Part shown: piece by piece, positions 11,807-23,918 of the stretch
Layout of the letters: every line of letters begins with the position of its first letter
Position numbering within the stretch: position 1 is the stretch's first letter
Source: Folioceros fuciformis
Taxonomy: Eukaryota; Anthocerotophyta; Anthocerotopsida; Anthocerotales
Direction: 5' to 3'
Length of the DNA stretch: 64,000 nt
NCBI GenBank assembly: GCA_049999805.1
Contig: JBNGIO010006342.1
Span: 103,778-167,777 of the forward strand
Made by a program: the position numbers and the translations under genes
Notes under the pieces: model-generated
The model's input: the letters and a program-made list of their open reading frames with translations, nothing else
Database searches by the model: none
Told to the model about the DNA's origin: nothing

Positions 11807-14800
11807 CTAACATCGCCAGGCAGAGGCGGCGATGATGGGCCGATCTTGCCAGCCCACCAGCAGGCAGCCCTTGTCCTCGACCAGCGTGTATCCGTCACAG
11901 CGATAGAGCTGGAGCAGGACGCGCGACTGTTGGCTTGCGGTCTGGCTGAGCGGCACGCTCTGAAAGCCGATGCTCTCCATGATCTTGCGCCACCGCTCCA
12001 GCTTCTCGTGCCGCTCCACCCGCTCCGTCCCCTCGCATGACACGATGTTGGTGATCTCCTGCGCGAAGATGAGTTGCTCCACCTTGGCCCGCTCAGGGCT
12101 TTCCTGCACGCGCCGTGGGGCGATGGACGCAATGTGTGTCATCTCACGGGCTCTACAGCTTTCCTGCACGCACTTGTCAGGGACTCCTGGAATGAGCGGG
12201 CAACTGACCTGTGGGAGCGTGGCGTCTAGAGAATCGAAGATGGCCGAATAATAGTGCAACGCTTCCAGGAATCTGCCAAGGAAGAATTGGCCGTTGTGCG
12301 ACGCCTCCTGCTCCACCAGCGTCACGATCTTGGGAGCCTGCTCCCGGATCATGTGCAGAATCCCCACCAGCGGGGTGACGGGCTCGTTGTTCATGGACAG
12401 CAGCCGGTGCAGCCTGTTGACGGAATTCACCGCCAGCGCCTCGCCCACGCGCCGCTGCAACATGTAGGCCTGCACACTCTCCAAACCATGCATCTGGGAA
12501 GAAGCTTAAGGCAGAAGAGGCATAGGTTGGAAGACGCAGGCGTGGTAAACTCGCAGAAGCAAAAAGGTGGTTGTGTAGGTGCGGGCGGCCGTGCGTACCT
12601 GCACATTTTCCAGGCGCTCCCCTACGGCATGGAACTCGAAGGGGATCTGCATCGACTCGGCAATCGTTGCCAGCGTCTTTCCTGCGATGCGATCCACAAT
12701 GTCTGTTACTGAACATTGTCTCGTACCTCGTCCCGGATGAAGTGACGAGTCTGTCCTCCCTTGAAAGCGTGACATTCAGACACACAAGACAGGACTTCAT
12801 TGAAACACCACAAAACAGAGTCAGTCCTTGGGACGATCACAGCTCTGCTTGGATGGGGTGCCAGCCATCTCCCAGCCTCATGGGCCTCGTCCAGCCATTC
12901 TTCTGTTCCTTTTTTCCCCCTTCCGTGCTGCTTCTGCACGGGAGCGGCGTGATGCAAAGGACGTGGGAGTGCGGTTCATCGTGACTCGCCTGTTTCCTCG
13001 ACGGCGTCCAGTGGCATGCCCACGCCGGTGATGCGCAGGCGGGGTGCTCCGCCGTGCCGGGCGGCAAGCGCCTGCATCAGAGTCGGCCACTGGTAGCCCT
13101 GCAGGATGTCCAGGTCGATGATGTGCACCCGCTCCTCGCCGTCGAACGCCTCATATATGGCCTGAGGTCGGCAGCGAAGGAGCACTTGAAGCATCGCATT
13201 GCATTACATTGAAAGCAGCCCGTGTGATCGTATGATGATCCCTACCTGGTTGGACGTGAAGTGCGCGAATTTCACGTAGGGGCAGACCTGGTAGAGGATC
13301 TGGTACGCCGCCATCACCTCCTCGCTGGACGCAGGGTCGTAGGCCCGCAGCGCCAGATAGGAGCGGGATCCCGTGCCCATGATCCGAGCGTGTAACGCGT
13401 CCGTGAAATAAGCCGCCACGCGGTGCATCGAGTCCCCCATGGGCGACACCATCTGCTGCAGCTGGAGCAGGCTGCCCTGCGCCAAGATCTTGTCGTCCTG
13501 CGCCACCGCTTCCGCGCACGACAGCAGCAGGTGCACCAGCTGCAGCCCGCTGTCGTGCTGCTGCTCCGCCATGCCCACCATCTGCTCGCCTTCCTGCGCC
13601 TCCCACGTCCACAATCAAAACTTGCGGGGCCACCGACAACCGAAAACACAACCGAAGGGGGAACAGGGGAGACAAGCGGTGAGGAAGAAAATCTATGCCT
13701 GCGAAAGCGATGCCCTGGACGACGAGGACATCTCCATGGCCGCGTTGCTGAAGTGCGGTGGCGGCGCGACGGCCGCAGACCAGATGGATGGTAGGCTGGG
13801 CGGGGAGTTGGAGAAGGAGAGGGATTGGGAGAGCTGGCCCGAGAGGGAATTGTTTCGGACATGGCCGGCTGATGACGACCCCGCTGCTCCTGCATGGCCG
13901 TGGCCGTGGCCGTGGAGGTGCGGTGCGGCCGCGCTGCGAGAGGGAGATCCTACCATGTACTGCTCCATGGTGTAGTCGTGCGCGGGCCCCGGCCCCGGCC
14001 CCGGCCCCGCGTACCTGTGGCTATGGCTGCGGCTGCTGCTGCTCCCGCTGCTGCTTCTCCGCGCCAACGAGGTGGGGGACGACGCCGACGCCACCGGACT
14101 GGAGGAAAGCGCCTGCATGCTGCCGTTTCCGGGGGAAATGGAAGGGTAAGCCTGGTGCGCATGCGGCTGCTCCATCCCCATCTGCTCCAGCTGCGGCGCC
14201 GAGGGCACCTTATGCATCCTGCTCCCGCCGCTGTGGAACTGTTGGAAGGGGGAGATGGAGCGGGAGGCGGGGCTGCCTGGGTGCGGGTGCGCGAGGGACG
14301 GCCGGGAGATGTTGACGCTCACGGAGTGCGTGCCGTGGCGCCGGGCCTGGAGCTGCGGGGAGTGGGAGTGGGAGTAGTGTTGTTGATGCTGCTGCGGTTG
14401 CGGCTGCTGCTGTTGCTGCTGGCTCCGGGCGTGGTGGAGGTGCGAGGATCCCGAGTCCAGGAACGAGGTTCCCGCCATGCCCGGCGAGGAGGAGCGCGGT
14501 GGGGGAATTATTCCCCCGTATTCTGCATACGGGGCTGCCGGAGGCGGATGCAACCCTGACAAGGCCGGAGATGCTGTCCTACGAACCGGGGTATGCGGAT
14601 GCGGGTGAGTGTGCGGCATCAGACAGTTCTTGTGGCCATTCCCCCCGCTCTGTGCGCACTGTGCCTGTCCCTGTGATTGTACCGCGGCGAACATATTGAG
14701 GTGCTGGTGGTGGTACATCGGCGCCGGGCTGTAGTAAGACGGCCCTTGCTGCTGCTGCTGCTTTGCATCCATTTGCTGCTGCTGCTCTTGTTGCTGCTGC

Positions 14801-15132
14801 TCCACGTGCCCTGGCGTGTCCATGGATTCCTCCATCAGCTCCTCTAGGTCAATTATGTTATCGATCCACTGCAGCGTGGAGCTCTCCGGGGACTCCATAT
14901 CCATGAGCAGCAAATCCGGTTCCTCCTCCTCCTGCTCCTTTTCAGCCTCCGAATCCGGTTCCCCGTCTCCGTCCCCGTCGTCCGCTCCCGGAAGCGGAAG
15001 AACCTCGACAATCTCCAGGCTCTGCACGCCCTGACTCAGACTGCCGAACATGGAATCCTGCATCGTGCGACTGGTCCCTCCGACATCACCTGACACTTCT
15101 TCCTCCAGCAATTGCACTTGCGTCGTTTCCAA
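11807..15132 (-). CDS. GRAS transcription factor, RAM1/SCARECROW-like
   Basis: Six exons on the minus strand (15132-13699, 13593-13246, 13161-12990, 12681-12599, 12493-12209, 12103-11807) give 872 aa. The N-terminal 478 aa are Gln-, His-, Ser- and Gly-rich with an acidic patch, a typical disordered activation region. The GRAS domain follows in order: LHRI ([12 protein letters not shown]), VHIID with [20 protein letters not shown] and [23 protein letters not shown], the [12 protein letters not shown] and [27 protein letters not shown] block, and the closing [15 protein letters not shown]. The [16 protein letters not shown] wording is closest, from memory, to RAM1, the mycorrhization regulator; SCR-like remains possible. 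The last intron (12208-12104, 105 bp) could be read through in frame but interrupts a conserved block, so I treat it as an intron. Two introns begin with GC (after 13699 and after 12990). It is tail-to-tail with the p101-like gene. Confidence 0.88.
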
Positions 15133-15562
15133 CTCATGGTGCGCCGCTGCATTACATTGTCACCACTTCCCCTTCCTGCATCAACGTCTTGATTTTCCTG
15201 ACCACACCGCACTCGACCGTCCCCCTTCCGCCACCGAGCCTCGGTCGCTCCTACAACCCCGGTTTGAACCGTAGGCCTCGCCCGCACGTGGCGGGTACTT
15301 CGCCTTCAGCAATCGGTTCGGGCTTCGGGAAGTCCCCCCGCCAGCAGGACTTCCGACTCTTCCGAGGCTTCTCCAGGCTCTTAGGGCAGCTCCCGCCGTC
15401 GCGGTAGGTGTTTGTTTTCGGATGATATTTTCTCGAGGACAACCGAGCAACAGTCACTGTTCCAAGAACCAACACCGTCCAGTCCAAAAGTGTCGGCTAG
15501 TTCAGACCTCAGGAGCTACAGAAGAACGGGAAGTCTACTAGAAACTGAAAAAAAAAAAACAC
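15133..15562. other. GRAS upstream region and polygalacturonase 3' end
   Basis: A 430-bp spacer between two genes on the same strand. It should contain the GRAS promoter. No element is named with confidence, and it shows no coding evidence. Confidence 0.4.
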
Positions 15563-17803
15563 TTAAGAACTAGAGTTTTGAGGACTCGCTGCGACCAAGG
15601 GCCCGTACAGTTCATGCTCGACACCATGAGCTGGATACCTCACAAGATCTGCGCAAGGATTGGGCTGGATTTTGCCCACAACTCTGCCCTCAACAAAAGA
15701 GCACTGAAAGACGTGCTTCTTCTTCTTAGTGGAACCCACATATACATTCTTGAACTCGAGTCCAGTGACGGGGATCTCCTTGGTGCCGTAGATTCTCACA
15801 GGGATGCGCACATCTTCGCCGTAGACGTCGTGGAAGGAGATGTTTGCCACCTTTGGGTAGGCGAGAGGGTCAAAGAAATCGTCTGGATGCTCGCCGTAGT
15901 CGGTCTTAATGGCGATGCCAACCCGCACTGCCTCGAATCTCACATTCTTGTACCTGATGTTGGTCACGTACCCACCCCTTCCTGCAGAGGTTTTGATTCG
16001 GAGTCCCCGCCTGGAGCCCCATGCAAGCAGGTTCTCGACGGAGACGTTGGTCACTCCTCCTGACATTTCACTGCCAATGGAGATTGCAGCACTGCAAAAC
16101 ACATCCCAGTTAAAAGGCCTCTTCCTTCCTTCGGCACGTCACGATCTCCTTCTGTGCTCAGACATGACCAAACGATTGATGGTGGCATGCGGGTACCTGA
16201 CTGGAGCATGCGCAATTAGGTTACGGATGATGATGTTGGCAGAAGGTCGACCATACTTGATGCCATACTGGTCCCAACCGCTCTTGATCGCCACTGCATC
16301 ATCGCCCACGCTGATGTAACAGTCTTCTATCACGACATCTGTGCAAGAGTCTGAAAACAAGCACGTGGCAGTCGTTAGGGCGGGCGAGATTCAGAAACTA
16401 GCACAGAGTTGCGAGGGAGCTGCAAACTCGACTTGCTTCTAGTACCTGGGTCTATGCCATCTGTGTTGGGAGAAGACTCTGGCGCCAACACTGTAACTCC
16501 TCTGACAGTAACATTCTTGCAGTCGTAAGGATGAAAAGTCCAGAAGGGCGAATTTCTGAGAGTGACATTCGATACTTCGATGTTACTGGACCATTGGAAC
16601 TGCACTAGGCAGGGCCTTGTACGCCGAGATTTCTTCTGCCTGAACTTGCGCCACCAACGCTGCCCTTGCCCGTCAATTGTTCCATTGTGACCTGCGGCAG
16701 CAAAGATCCAACATCGATCGAGTACGTCCCACAGGAAAAATCTACAAAGTGAGGCAAAACGGAGGACGAGAAAGCATAGTGTCCGAGTGAGAAAGAACCG
16801 GTGATTACGATGTCCTCCAGATTTTGACCATGAATCAGGCTACCATACCGAGGACCAGGGTATTCGCGACCACGTCCATATGACGGCAAGGGAGGCAGGA
16901 TAGGCCAGTAGCTCTCGTCCTAAGAGTAAGCATGAGCAAAACTTGGGTCACAGGAGACAAGCAGAAAGCCAAGGCCTACGGTTCATTCATCACACATCGG
17001 CAGGACCTAAGAACTACACACATTAGCAGTTAAACTCCCCTCAACATCCCCCTCCTATCCCTCTCACCTTGTGCATCGTTCCATGCTGATCAAAAAGCCC
17101 CTTTCCAGCTGCAATCCCTCCTTCCCACCACAAGCTCACTGCTACCACCATGCAAACTAGCTCTTCACCTCCATTCGGTCACCATGTGCACGCAACGTCC
17201 TGCCTACCGAAGGATCAATAGAAGAAACAATCTTCAAAAATCCTCTACAAGCAAGCACCAACTCTGTCTAACAGCGAACCAACTCAGGACACACAGCAAA
17301 ACAAAATTCACCTCAATCCCCAGTACCACAGCATCCTTCGCGAGAAACAAGGTCATGTGGCTGGTGAGATTGAAAGGGGCTGTGAGCCAACGCCCTCGGC
17401 CAACGTTGAGCTGCCCTCCTCCATCCCCTGACACCGCCCGGATCGCAGCGACTGCTGCCTCAAATGCATGCGTATTGAGCGCCCTCCCGTCGCCCACCGC
17501 TCCGAAATCCGTCAAATTAAACACGTGCCGCCTCAGCGTGGGAAAGGGCAGAGCAGCCTCTACAACCTCCCCCTGTCTAATCGGGGCATACTTCACAATC
17601 TGGACGCGCTGCCAAGCGAACAGGAGCGCGAACGCCAGCACCCACACAACGCAGAGAACCCAGTGGCGCGACTTATACCCAGCACCAAGAACCCTCCTGC
17701 CCTCCGACTTCTGGTGCCCCGCGCGTGGGATAGACGGCAATCTCTGCATCGCAACAACCCCACCTCCAGCCACCCGAAAAACAACACCCTCCTCACTCCG
17801 CAC
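15563..17803 (-). CDS. Polygalacturonase-like glycoside hydrolase family 28
   Basis: This family hydrolyses alpha-1,4-galacturonan in pectin of the cell wall. Five exons (17803-17312, 16919-16799, 16691-16446, 16350-16197, 16091-15563) join to 513 aa. Residues around 47-65 (HWVLCVVWVLAFALLFAW) form one membrane segment after a basic N-terminus, so it is a type II membrane or signal-anchor protein. The GH28 fold starts at NLTDFGAVGDGRALNTHAF. Catalytic-region motifs seen: NGTIDGQGQRWW, NTDGIDP, SVGDDAVAIKSG (two catalytic Asp), and LRIKTSAGRGG. SIGSEMSGG stands where fungal enzymes have GHG, which is usual for this plant 'probable polygalacturonase' clade. The lysine run KKKK near the C-terminus is unusual but in frame. 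It diverges from the NPF transporter. Confidence 0.95.
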
Positions 17804-18923
17804 CCGCCATCACCCCCTGCCTGTCCTACCACAGCAATGACTAACCATAAACCCCGAGCCTACGCATCGCAGCCCTAACAGAGGGAAGAGCAGCCGCAAC
17901 AGCAGCAGAGGCGAGCGGACGCCCGCTCCGCCTAGACTGAAGAGGAGGGTACACGGTAGCCGCCACCTCACGCCGCTCCCGATCGCTACAAATGGAAGCC
18001 CCCTGGGAGAGCTCCCCCGGACGAGAGGAGGCGCGGAAAGGTTCCAACCGCAACTCGACAAGCCATGGAGGACACCATCGCCTCGCTTGTTGCGAGGGAA
18101 GCAACAACTGTCGCGCACGTGGCAGCCAGAGAAGTCGGAATCGAGAATTTGAGGGGACACCTGACGAGCCGCCTCGCGATGGCTGATGCTCTCCCCGGCC
18201 TTCTGGCCCCCGGAAGGTGGAATCCCCCACCACACGAATGGCCGGCAGCTGGCTTGCCTGCACGGCACGGAACGGGCTCCCTCCATCACATTTTATGAGC
18301 CGCCCGAGCTCCTCCCCCCGGCCTCGGATTATTGGGATCGGGCCGCGCCCGAGCCTCGCGAGCGCCGGTCTTTCACAAAACGACGATTTCCTGTCGAATC
18401 CCGACCCGGGCTTCCCACCCTGTTCAAGACTCTTCCCTATTGCTCTGCACTGACTGACGCAAGCTGATCTTGGTCGGTCTTTCGTTTCATCTATTCCTGT
18501 TTCGGCCATAGAGATAACTTACAACTGCTTGTGTGCGTGGAGACGGTTAGTATTACTTTCACAATTTAAAATGAACACACGACTCGCCTGGTGGTGAATT
18601 AAATAGCCTTCCTGATTTCCAGGGCTACAAAAGGCGGCTGAAGTGACCGGGTCAACCGGTTGCAACCGATACCTCCTGTGACGTGTAGAGGCGAGGAAAT
18701 TGCGCAGTAGACTGAGGCATGTCTTGTAGTTGCGGCGGCACTGGGGTTGCACCAGAAAAGGCGGGAGGTCTTCGAAACTTCTGAGTTCCCGGCGTGGTTG
18801 CATTCAGCTGGGAGTTTAGCATCCGCTGTGATTCCCGCTGCGTTGCAAACAAGACAATACACGTCTGGAGACTGGGAGGCTGGGATGCTGCAACCTGCTT
18901 GAGACGAGTGGACGTACACCAGG
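17804..18923. promoter_or_regulatory. Divergent intergenic region, polygalacturonase / NPF transporter
   Basis: About 1.1 kb of mixed GC-rich sequence lies between two diverging start codons. Open frames exist on both strands only because the region is GC-rich (few stops); none carries a known motif. It probably holds the two promoters and 5' UTRs. Confidence 0.45.
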
Positions 18924-20958
18924 ATGCCGGCTCCGGATGCGGACCGCGGTGAGCGCGGGCAAGAGGTTGGTGAGAGAGGAGGGGGAGCCCGGTCCGGGGA
19001 GACGGGTTGCGCAGGAAGCTGCTTCACGGAGGATGGGTCTGTGGATTGCAAGGGAAGGCCTGCCAACAAGCTGCGTACGGGGGGTTGGACGCCCTGTTGC
19101 TTCATTCTCGGTGAGAGTCTTGGAATATTGACTAGAGCTGCTGGGGATGCAAGGTTCTGACCTTGTAAGGGATTCTGATGGATTTGGTGCCGAGGTTGAG
19201 AAGGGAATGAGCTGTCGGAGCGTCTGGTGTACTATGGGGTTGGATCCAATCTAGTAACGTACCTCAGCGACGCGCTTCAGCAAGGGTTGGCCACGGCGTC
19301 CAAGAGCGTGAACAACTGGCAAGGGACGAGCCTGCTCACCCCGATTGTCGGCGGGTTCGTGGGAGATGCGTACCTGGGGCGGTACAGAGCCATCGTCCTG
19401 TTCGGTGCCGTCTACATAATTGTGAGTCCTCATCCAGCAGCATCGCTCGCAGATTACTTGCGGGCATGAAGGTGAAGGGGATTTCGTGTGGTCGTTTTGA
19501 GCGACAGGGTCTGATCATGATGGTCGTGTCGGTCACGGTGCCCGGCCTGAAGCCTCCGACATGCGAACCCACGGCGCTCGAGGGATCCGGGTCCTGCCGG
19601 AAAGCCACGGGAGCTCAGGTGGCGTTCTTCTATTGCGCGCTCTACGTCACGGCGCTGGGGTCAGGTGGGATGAAACCCAACGTCTCCTCCTTCGGGGCAG
19701 ATCAGTTCGACTACAAGGATGAAAAGGAGTCGCTTCAGAAGAACTCCTTCTTCAATTGGTGGTACATGATGATCGGAACCGGGACTCTCCTGGCCGTCAC
19801 CGTGGTGGTCTACGTCCAGGATCAAGTGTCCTGGAGCTGGGGCTTCGGGATCCCCACTATCGTGTTGGCCATCTCCTTGACGCTGTTCTTCGCAGGCGCC
19901 AAATTATACCGATACCAAGTACGCTTAGGCAGCCCCTTGAAGCAAGTGGCACGAGTGCTGGTTGCAGCCGCTCGGAACTGGACTGTGAAGCTGCCAGCGG
20001 ACGCCAACCTGCTCTACGAAATCGACATAGGCACCAAGTTCCCGCCTCGGGGCCAGCGTCAAATTCCTCACACCAAATCCTTGAGGTGAGTGCAGCTGAC
20101 CGGAAATTCTTCGACTCATGTATTTGCGACAGCGACTCGACCCAACTTTGAGGCATGCCTGGCAGATTTCTGGACAAGGCCGCCATACCCACAGCCGACA
20201 ACTCTACTTGGCGAGTCTGCACCGTTACTGAAGTGGAGGAGATCAAGCTGTTTGTGAACATGATCCCGGTGTGGGTGACAACTTTGGTCTTCGGAGCCAC
20301 ACTCGGGCAGGGATCGACCGTGTTTACAAGAATAGGAGCCACGATGGACACCCGGCTGGGCTCTCACTTCCGTATCCCCCCGGCTTCCTTGCAGGTCTTC
20401 ACCACGATTGCTATAATGGTGACCATCCCGCTCTACGATCGAGTGTTCGTGCCCATAGCCCGGCGCTTTACTGGGAACCCACGCGGGATATCCATGCTGC
20501 AGCGCATTGGATTCGGGCTGCTCCTTGCCAACATATCCATGGTGTGCGCAGCTGTTGCCGAGACCAGCAGGCTTGAGTACGTCAGGCAGCACGGCCTGCA
20601 AGACTCCCCCAAGACCATGCTCCCGCTCTCCATCTTCCACCTGGTGCCGCAATACGCGATAATGGGCGTGGCGGACGCCCTCACCATTGCCGGGTTGCTG
20701 GAATTCTTCTACGACCAGTCTCCCGACCACATGCGCAGCGTGAGCACTGGCTACTACCTCAGCATCGGGGGTGTCGGCACCTTCCTCAGCAGCGTCATCA
20801 TCACCGTTGTGAATGGAAGCACACAGCCCCCCTGGATCGGCACCAATGTGAATCGCTCGAGCTTGGACAAATTCTTCTGGATGTTCGCCATCGTGGGCAC
20901 AGTCAACCTCTCTGCCTTCTGCCTGGTCTCTTGGAGGTACCGTTACAAGGCCGCTTGA
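18924..20958 (+). CDS. NRT1/PTR family (NPF) proton-coupled transporter
   Basis: NPF proteins are plant membrane symporters for nitrate, peptides or hormones. Four exons (18924-19110, 19204-19421, 19508-20085, 20166-20958) join to 591 aa, the normal NPF length. The first junction builds CCFILGNELSERLVYYGVGSN, holding the ExxER proton-coupling motif of helix 1. Other signatures: GFVGDAYLGRYRAI between helices 2 and 3; ALGSGGMKPNVSSFGADQFD in helix 4-5; FFNWWYMMIGTGTLLAVTVVVYVQD; the long central loop; and C-terminal IPQ-like LVPQYAIMGVADALTIAGLLEFFYDQSP..MRS. About twelve hydrophobic helices can be traced. The Gly- and Arg-rich first 40 residues are low complexity. The substrate cannot be told from sequence. 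Splice sites are canonical. Confidence 0.95.
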
Positions 20959-21480
20959 TCATGAGAAGATGCAGCGATGAGTAGATCGAGGAATGTCTGA
21001 TTACTATTACAGAATGTACTATTCCTATCAAGGTGTAGCAATAACCTACAGCATCGTCGTGGTGACAGCGCCGCCATGGTGTCCGAAAAGGAACCCAACG
21101 ATCTTCAAACTGTACGTACCTGACGTGGTCACAGAGCACACGACTTCCCCACGCAAGGCAGATGACGTCCCCTCCATGGCAAGGACGTGCTTCAGTGGCC
21201 TCCACATAATGTTTCCTCTCATGTCATTGCACCTTAAGCACCTGAGGGCTGTGGGATGGACGTGACGCTTGGGATATGGACCTGACGCTTGGCTGTGAGC
21301 CTCACTTTGTGTGTTTTTGTACCCGGGGACTGCAACAACAACAAGCTTTATCTATGTCCACTAAGGATGGAAGACCCATCATGGGACATAGATAGCACAA
21401 CATAAAAGAGGTACGTACGTATGAACTAGAGAATAGTACCTGGACGATGGAAACAGAAAAGAAGGCAAAGACAAGAAGCT
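20959..21480. other. NPF 3' flank; no gene seen
   Basis: This is 3' untranslated and intergenic sequence with nothing recognisable apart from short CT/GA-rich stretches. Confidence 0.4.
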
Positions 21481-21485
21481 CCGAC

Positions 21486-21632
21486 AGACATAGTCCATAG
21501 AGCCTAGGAATGTGGAAAGAAAAAAAGTCTGCGCAGCGAGAAGCTAGCACACTCAAAAGACATAGTCGATAGAGCCTAGGAATGTGGAAAGAAAAAAAAG
21601 TCTGCGCAGCGAGAAGCTAGCACACTCAAAAG
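21486..21632. repeat. Tandem duplication, 73-bp unit, two copies
   Basis: Copies at 21486-21558 and 21559-21632 begin 'gacatagtc.atagagcctagg' and end 'gctagcacactcaaaa'. They differ at one base and one A in the A-run, so the duplication is recent. Just downstream, 'agtccagatccaagga(a/g)caaagcttgca' also occurs twice (21698-21760). Confidence 0.9.
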
Positions 21633-21769
21633 AAGAGAGTAATGAAACCGAATATCGGCATAGGCAGAATAATAAAAGAGCAAGTGTGATTCATATTCAA
21701 GATCCAAGGAACAAAGCTTGCAGAAGTCCAGATCCAAGGAGCAAAGCTTGCACAAGTCCAGGGATTGAT

Positions 21770-23030
21770 CCTCCTTAGCCTGTTGTAAATGGCGGTTGTA
21801 AGAATGTGCGACAAGCAAAAATAGATTATTTTTTAATGAATATAATAAGACTATTTATATCATTTGGCTAGTAATAATGATTAAACATAACTAGCTGTCT
21901 TGAAGTGACTTATAACACTTATATGGAAAGCTTGTGATCAATTTTTTTTTTTTATTTGAATCCAAAGTTCATGTTCCTAAAGTCTATACATGTATAGCAT
22001 GACGAGGAAGAAAAGTTCAGCCCAAAGTTTTCATGTTATGGAAAAGATGGTTCTAGGAATGTTATCATGTATTACGCGGTTGGTTTGCGTTACTCTCCTT
22101 TGTGGGACGAATAGTATATGATCTATGGTTCTCATCTAGAACAAGAAACATTTGACTTAAGCATTATCAATCGCCCTTGTGTAACATCACATAAAGTCTA
22201 TATTTGCTATCAAAATTTGAGTTACATTAAGGTTGATTTTTCACTTTTGTTTGATGTTCTCATAAGATACATGTACGTGTGCAGATTTCACATGGTTTCA
22301 TTGTGGATTGTGTGAAAATTGAAGACCAAGTGACTTTGCAACATCCAATGTTCAAAGGTCATGTCCTTCAAGTATGTCTCAAACTGAAATAATCTCCTAT
22401 GTTTTATTTTACTTCGATTCATAAGTACGTAAATGCTTTTTGGCTGTGTATACTTGCAAAACCCAACTCCATTACTTCAAAATTTATAACTAAGAGCCAC
22501 ACGAGAGTCTCCCAATCTTGAAGAATACCACCGAGAAGTTGGCAAGTGCCCAGATGGAACCATTCCTATGCGACGATCACATCTTATGAGCTAGATGATT
22601 TGAAATCTAGTAAGAACATGGAGCGTTTGATCGATTCGTGGGCAGCAGGGCTTTCAAAATAAACTACATGAGTGAGAGCGAGAGGGGAGAGCGGTTTGAA
22701 ATATTTTGAGATAACGTGTAGTACATCGATGGTTGAAATCAACAGATTAGCCACGCCTTAGGCTTGAATGAGTTGTCAGATCTAACATATAACAAGCATC
22801 ATTTAACATACAAAGGGTACATACATTGCGTCGACAAACAAATCATCAACAACCATGTACTCGTCTCAACCTACACCAAGTGCAACTTCCTTGGCATGGC
22901 TAAACCAAGAAATGTCAACTCGTGAGAAGAGCCACAGAACTCCATATGATGTGCATGTTCTCCACTACTAGTCTTCATTATCTATGAGGATCAACAATTG
23001 CCTGCTTACTTTATATGAGGAACATAGTAT
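21770..23030. other. AT-rich stretch without a gene
   Basis: No supported coding frame. The sequence contains poly-T at about 21942-21952 and scattered A/T runs. Nothing nameable was seen. Confidence 0.4.
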
Positions 23031-23918
23031 TTAAACCTCCCCACCAAAATGCAAAAGGCTATGAATCAAGAGCCTTGTAAGGCACCTTGGACATGCACAC
23101 CCTATAGTTCTAACTTGTTGGTGTGCAAGCACATGTGCTCTTGACATGACAAGCCTTTGCTCCAAAAAAAGCTTGAAATCTTCAATTATCTTTTGAGCAT
23201 AACACCTCATAGATAAATGTTCAAGATTTTTGAAATCACGGTTGCATTTTTGTTGTATGTTAATCAAAATCTCCTCCGTCTCTGCTAGCACATTTTTCAT
23301 ATGTGATGTATGCTCTTCAATAAGTTTAAGGCCTACTTTACCAAGTAGTCCATTGTTGAATGAATTATTAATAATATCTTGCTCTTGCCCTGTGGCACCC
23401 CCAAAAATAAAACATGTACAATTTGGTGCATAGGTCCTAAGCAAGTTTTCAAAAATTAGTTGTCGATCAGTAAAAGATAAAGTTTCTACTCCTACTTTAT
23501 GTGCCCATTCTTGTACATCGTGGATCTTCTTTGAAGAACATTGTTGATTATGTTCTTCCACATTCAAATCATGCACCTTGGCAAAAGCTTGTAGAGCTTC
23601 CAAATTCGTACTGTTATTTCTCATTGAAAGAAGATGTCCTCTACCCTTGGGTATCCCATAGAAATGAGATAGGGCAAATTTGTTAATATTTTGAAGAGCT
23701 CTTGCCTTCTCTTTCATCACGCAAGAAGACATGTATTCTGTTAACACCCAATCGAAATTGGACAAAACACTTTTTACATGTTGCAGTTCTTCATCGTCTG
23801 CACTTCTAGCGCATATAACAAACCAAAGCATGCATGTTGCTATGTAATATTCCTTGGTGAACTCGGTAATGGTTCTTGTTCGATTGTTTTCCATAATGAC
23901 CTTGATATCTTTGAGCAA
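23031..23918 (-). CDS. Hypothetical protein, 295 aa, helical
   Basis: This is an uninterrupted 295-codon frame in AT-rich sequence, where an open frame of this length is unlikely by chance. I do not recognise the family. The protein is rich in charged and leucine residues, predicted largely helical, and Cys-containing (CACPRC near the end, CTCF in the middle). There is no signal peptide or clear membrane segment. The second half contains a possible coiled-coil stretch (LKLIEEHTSHMKNVLAETEEILINIQ). AT-rich composition and the repeat-rich setting differ from the GC-rich genes nearby. It could be a lineage-specific gene, an exon of one, or a transposon-derived ORF. Confidence 0.45.
   Translation of the reverse strand: MLKDIKVIMENNRTRTITEFTKEYYIATCMLWFVICARSADDEELQHVKSVLSNFDWVLTEYMSSCVMKEKARALQNINKFALSHFYGIPKGRGHLLSMRNNSTNLEALQAFAKVHDLNVEEHNQQCSSKKIHDVQEWAHKVGVETLSFTDRQLIFENLLRTYAPNCTCFIFGGATGQEQDIINNSFNNGLLGKVGLKLIEEHTSHMKNVLAETEEILINIQQKCNRDFKNLEHLSMRCYAQKIIEDFKLFLEQRLVMSRAHVLAHQQVRTIGCACPRCLTRLLIHSLLHFGGEV

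Noticed and set aside
13758-14559. Plus-strand Arg/Gly-rich frames opposite GRAS exon 1
   Set aside because: Composition is a mirror of Gln/Ser/Pro codons on the other strand; no motif and no splice context.
17841-18509. 222-codon minus frame between polygalacturonase and NPF genes
   Set aside because: Low-complexity Arg/Ser/Pro protein in a GC-rich divergent promoter region, no family features.
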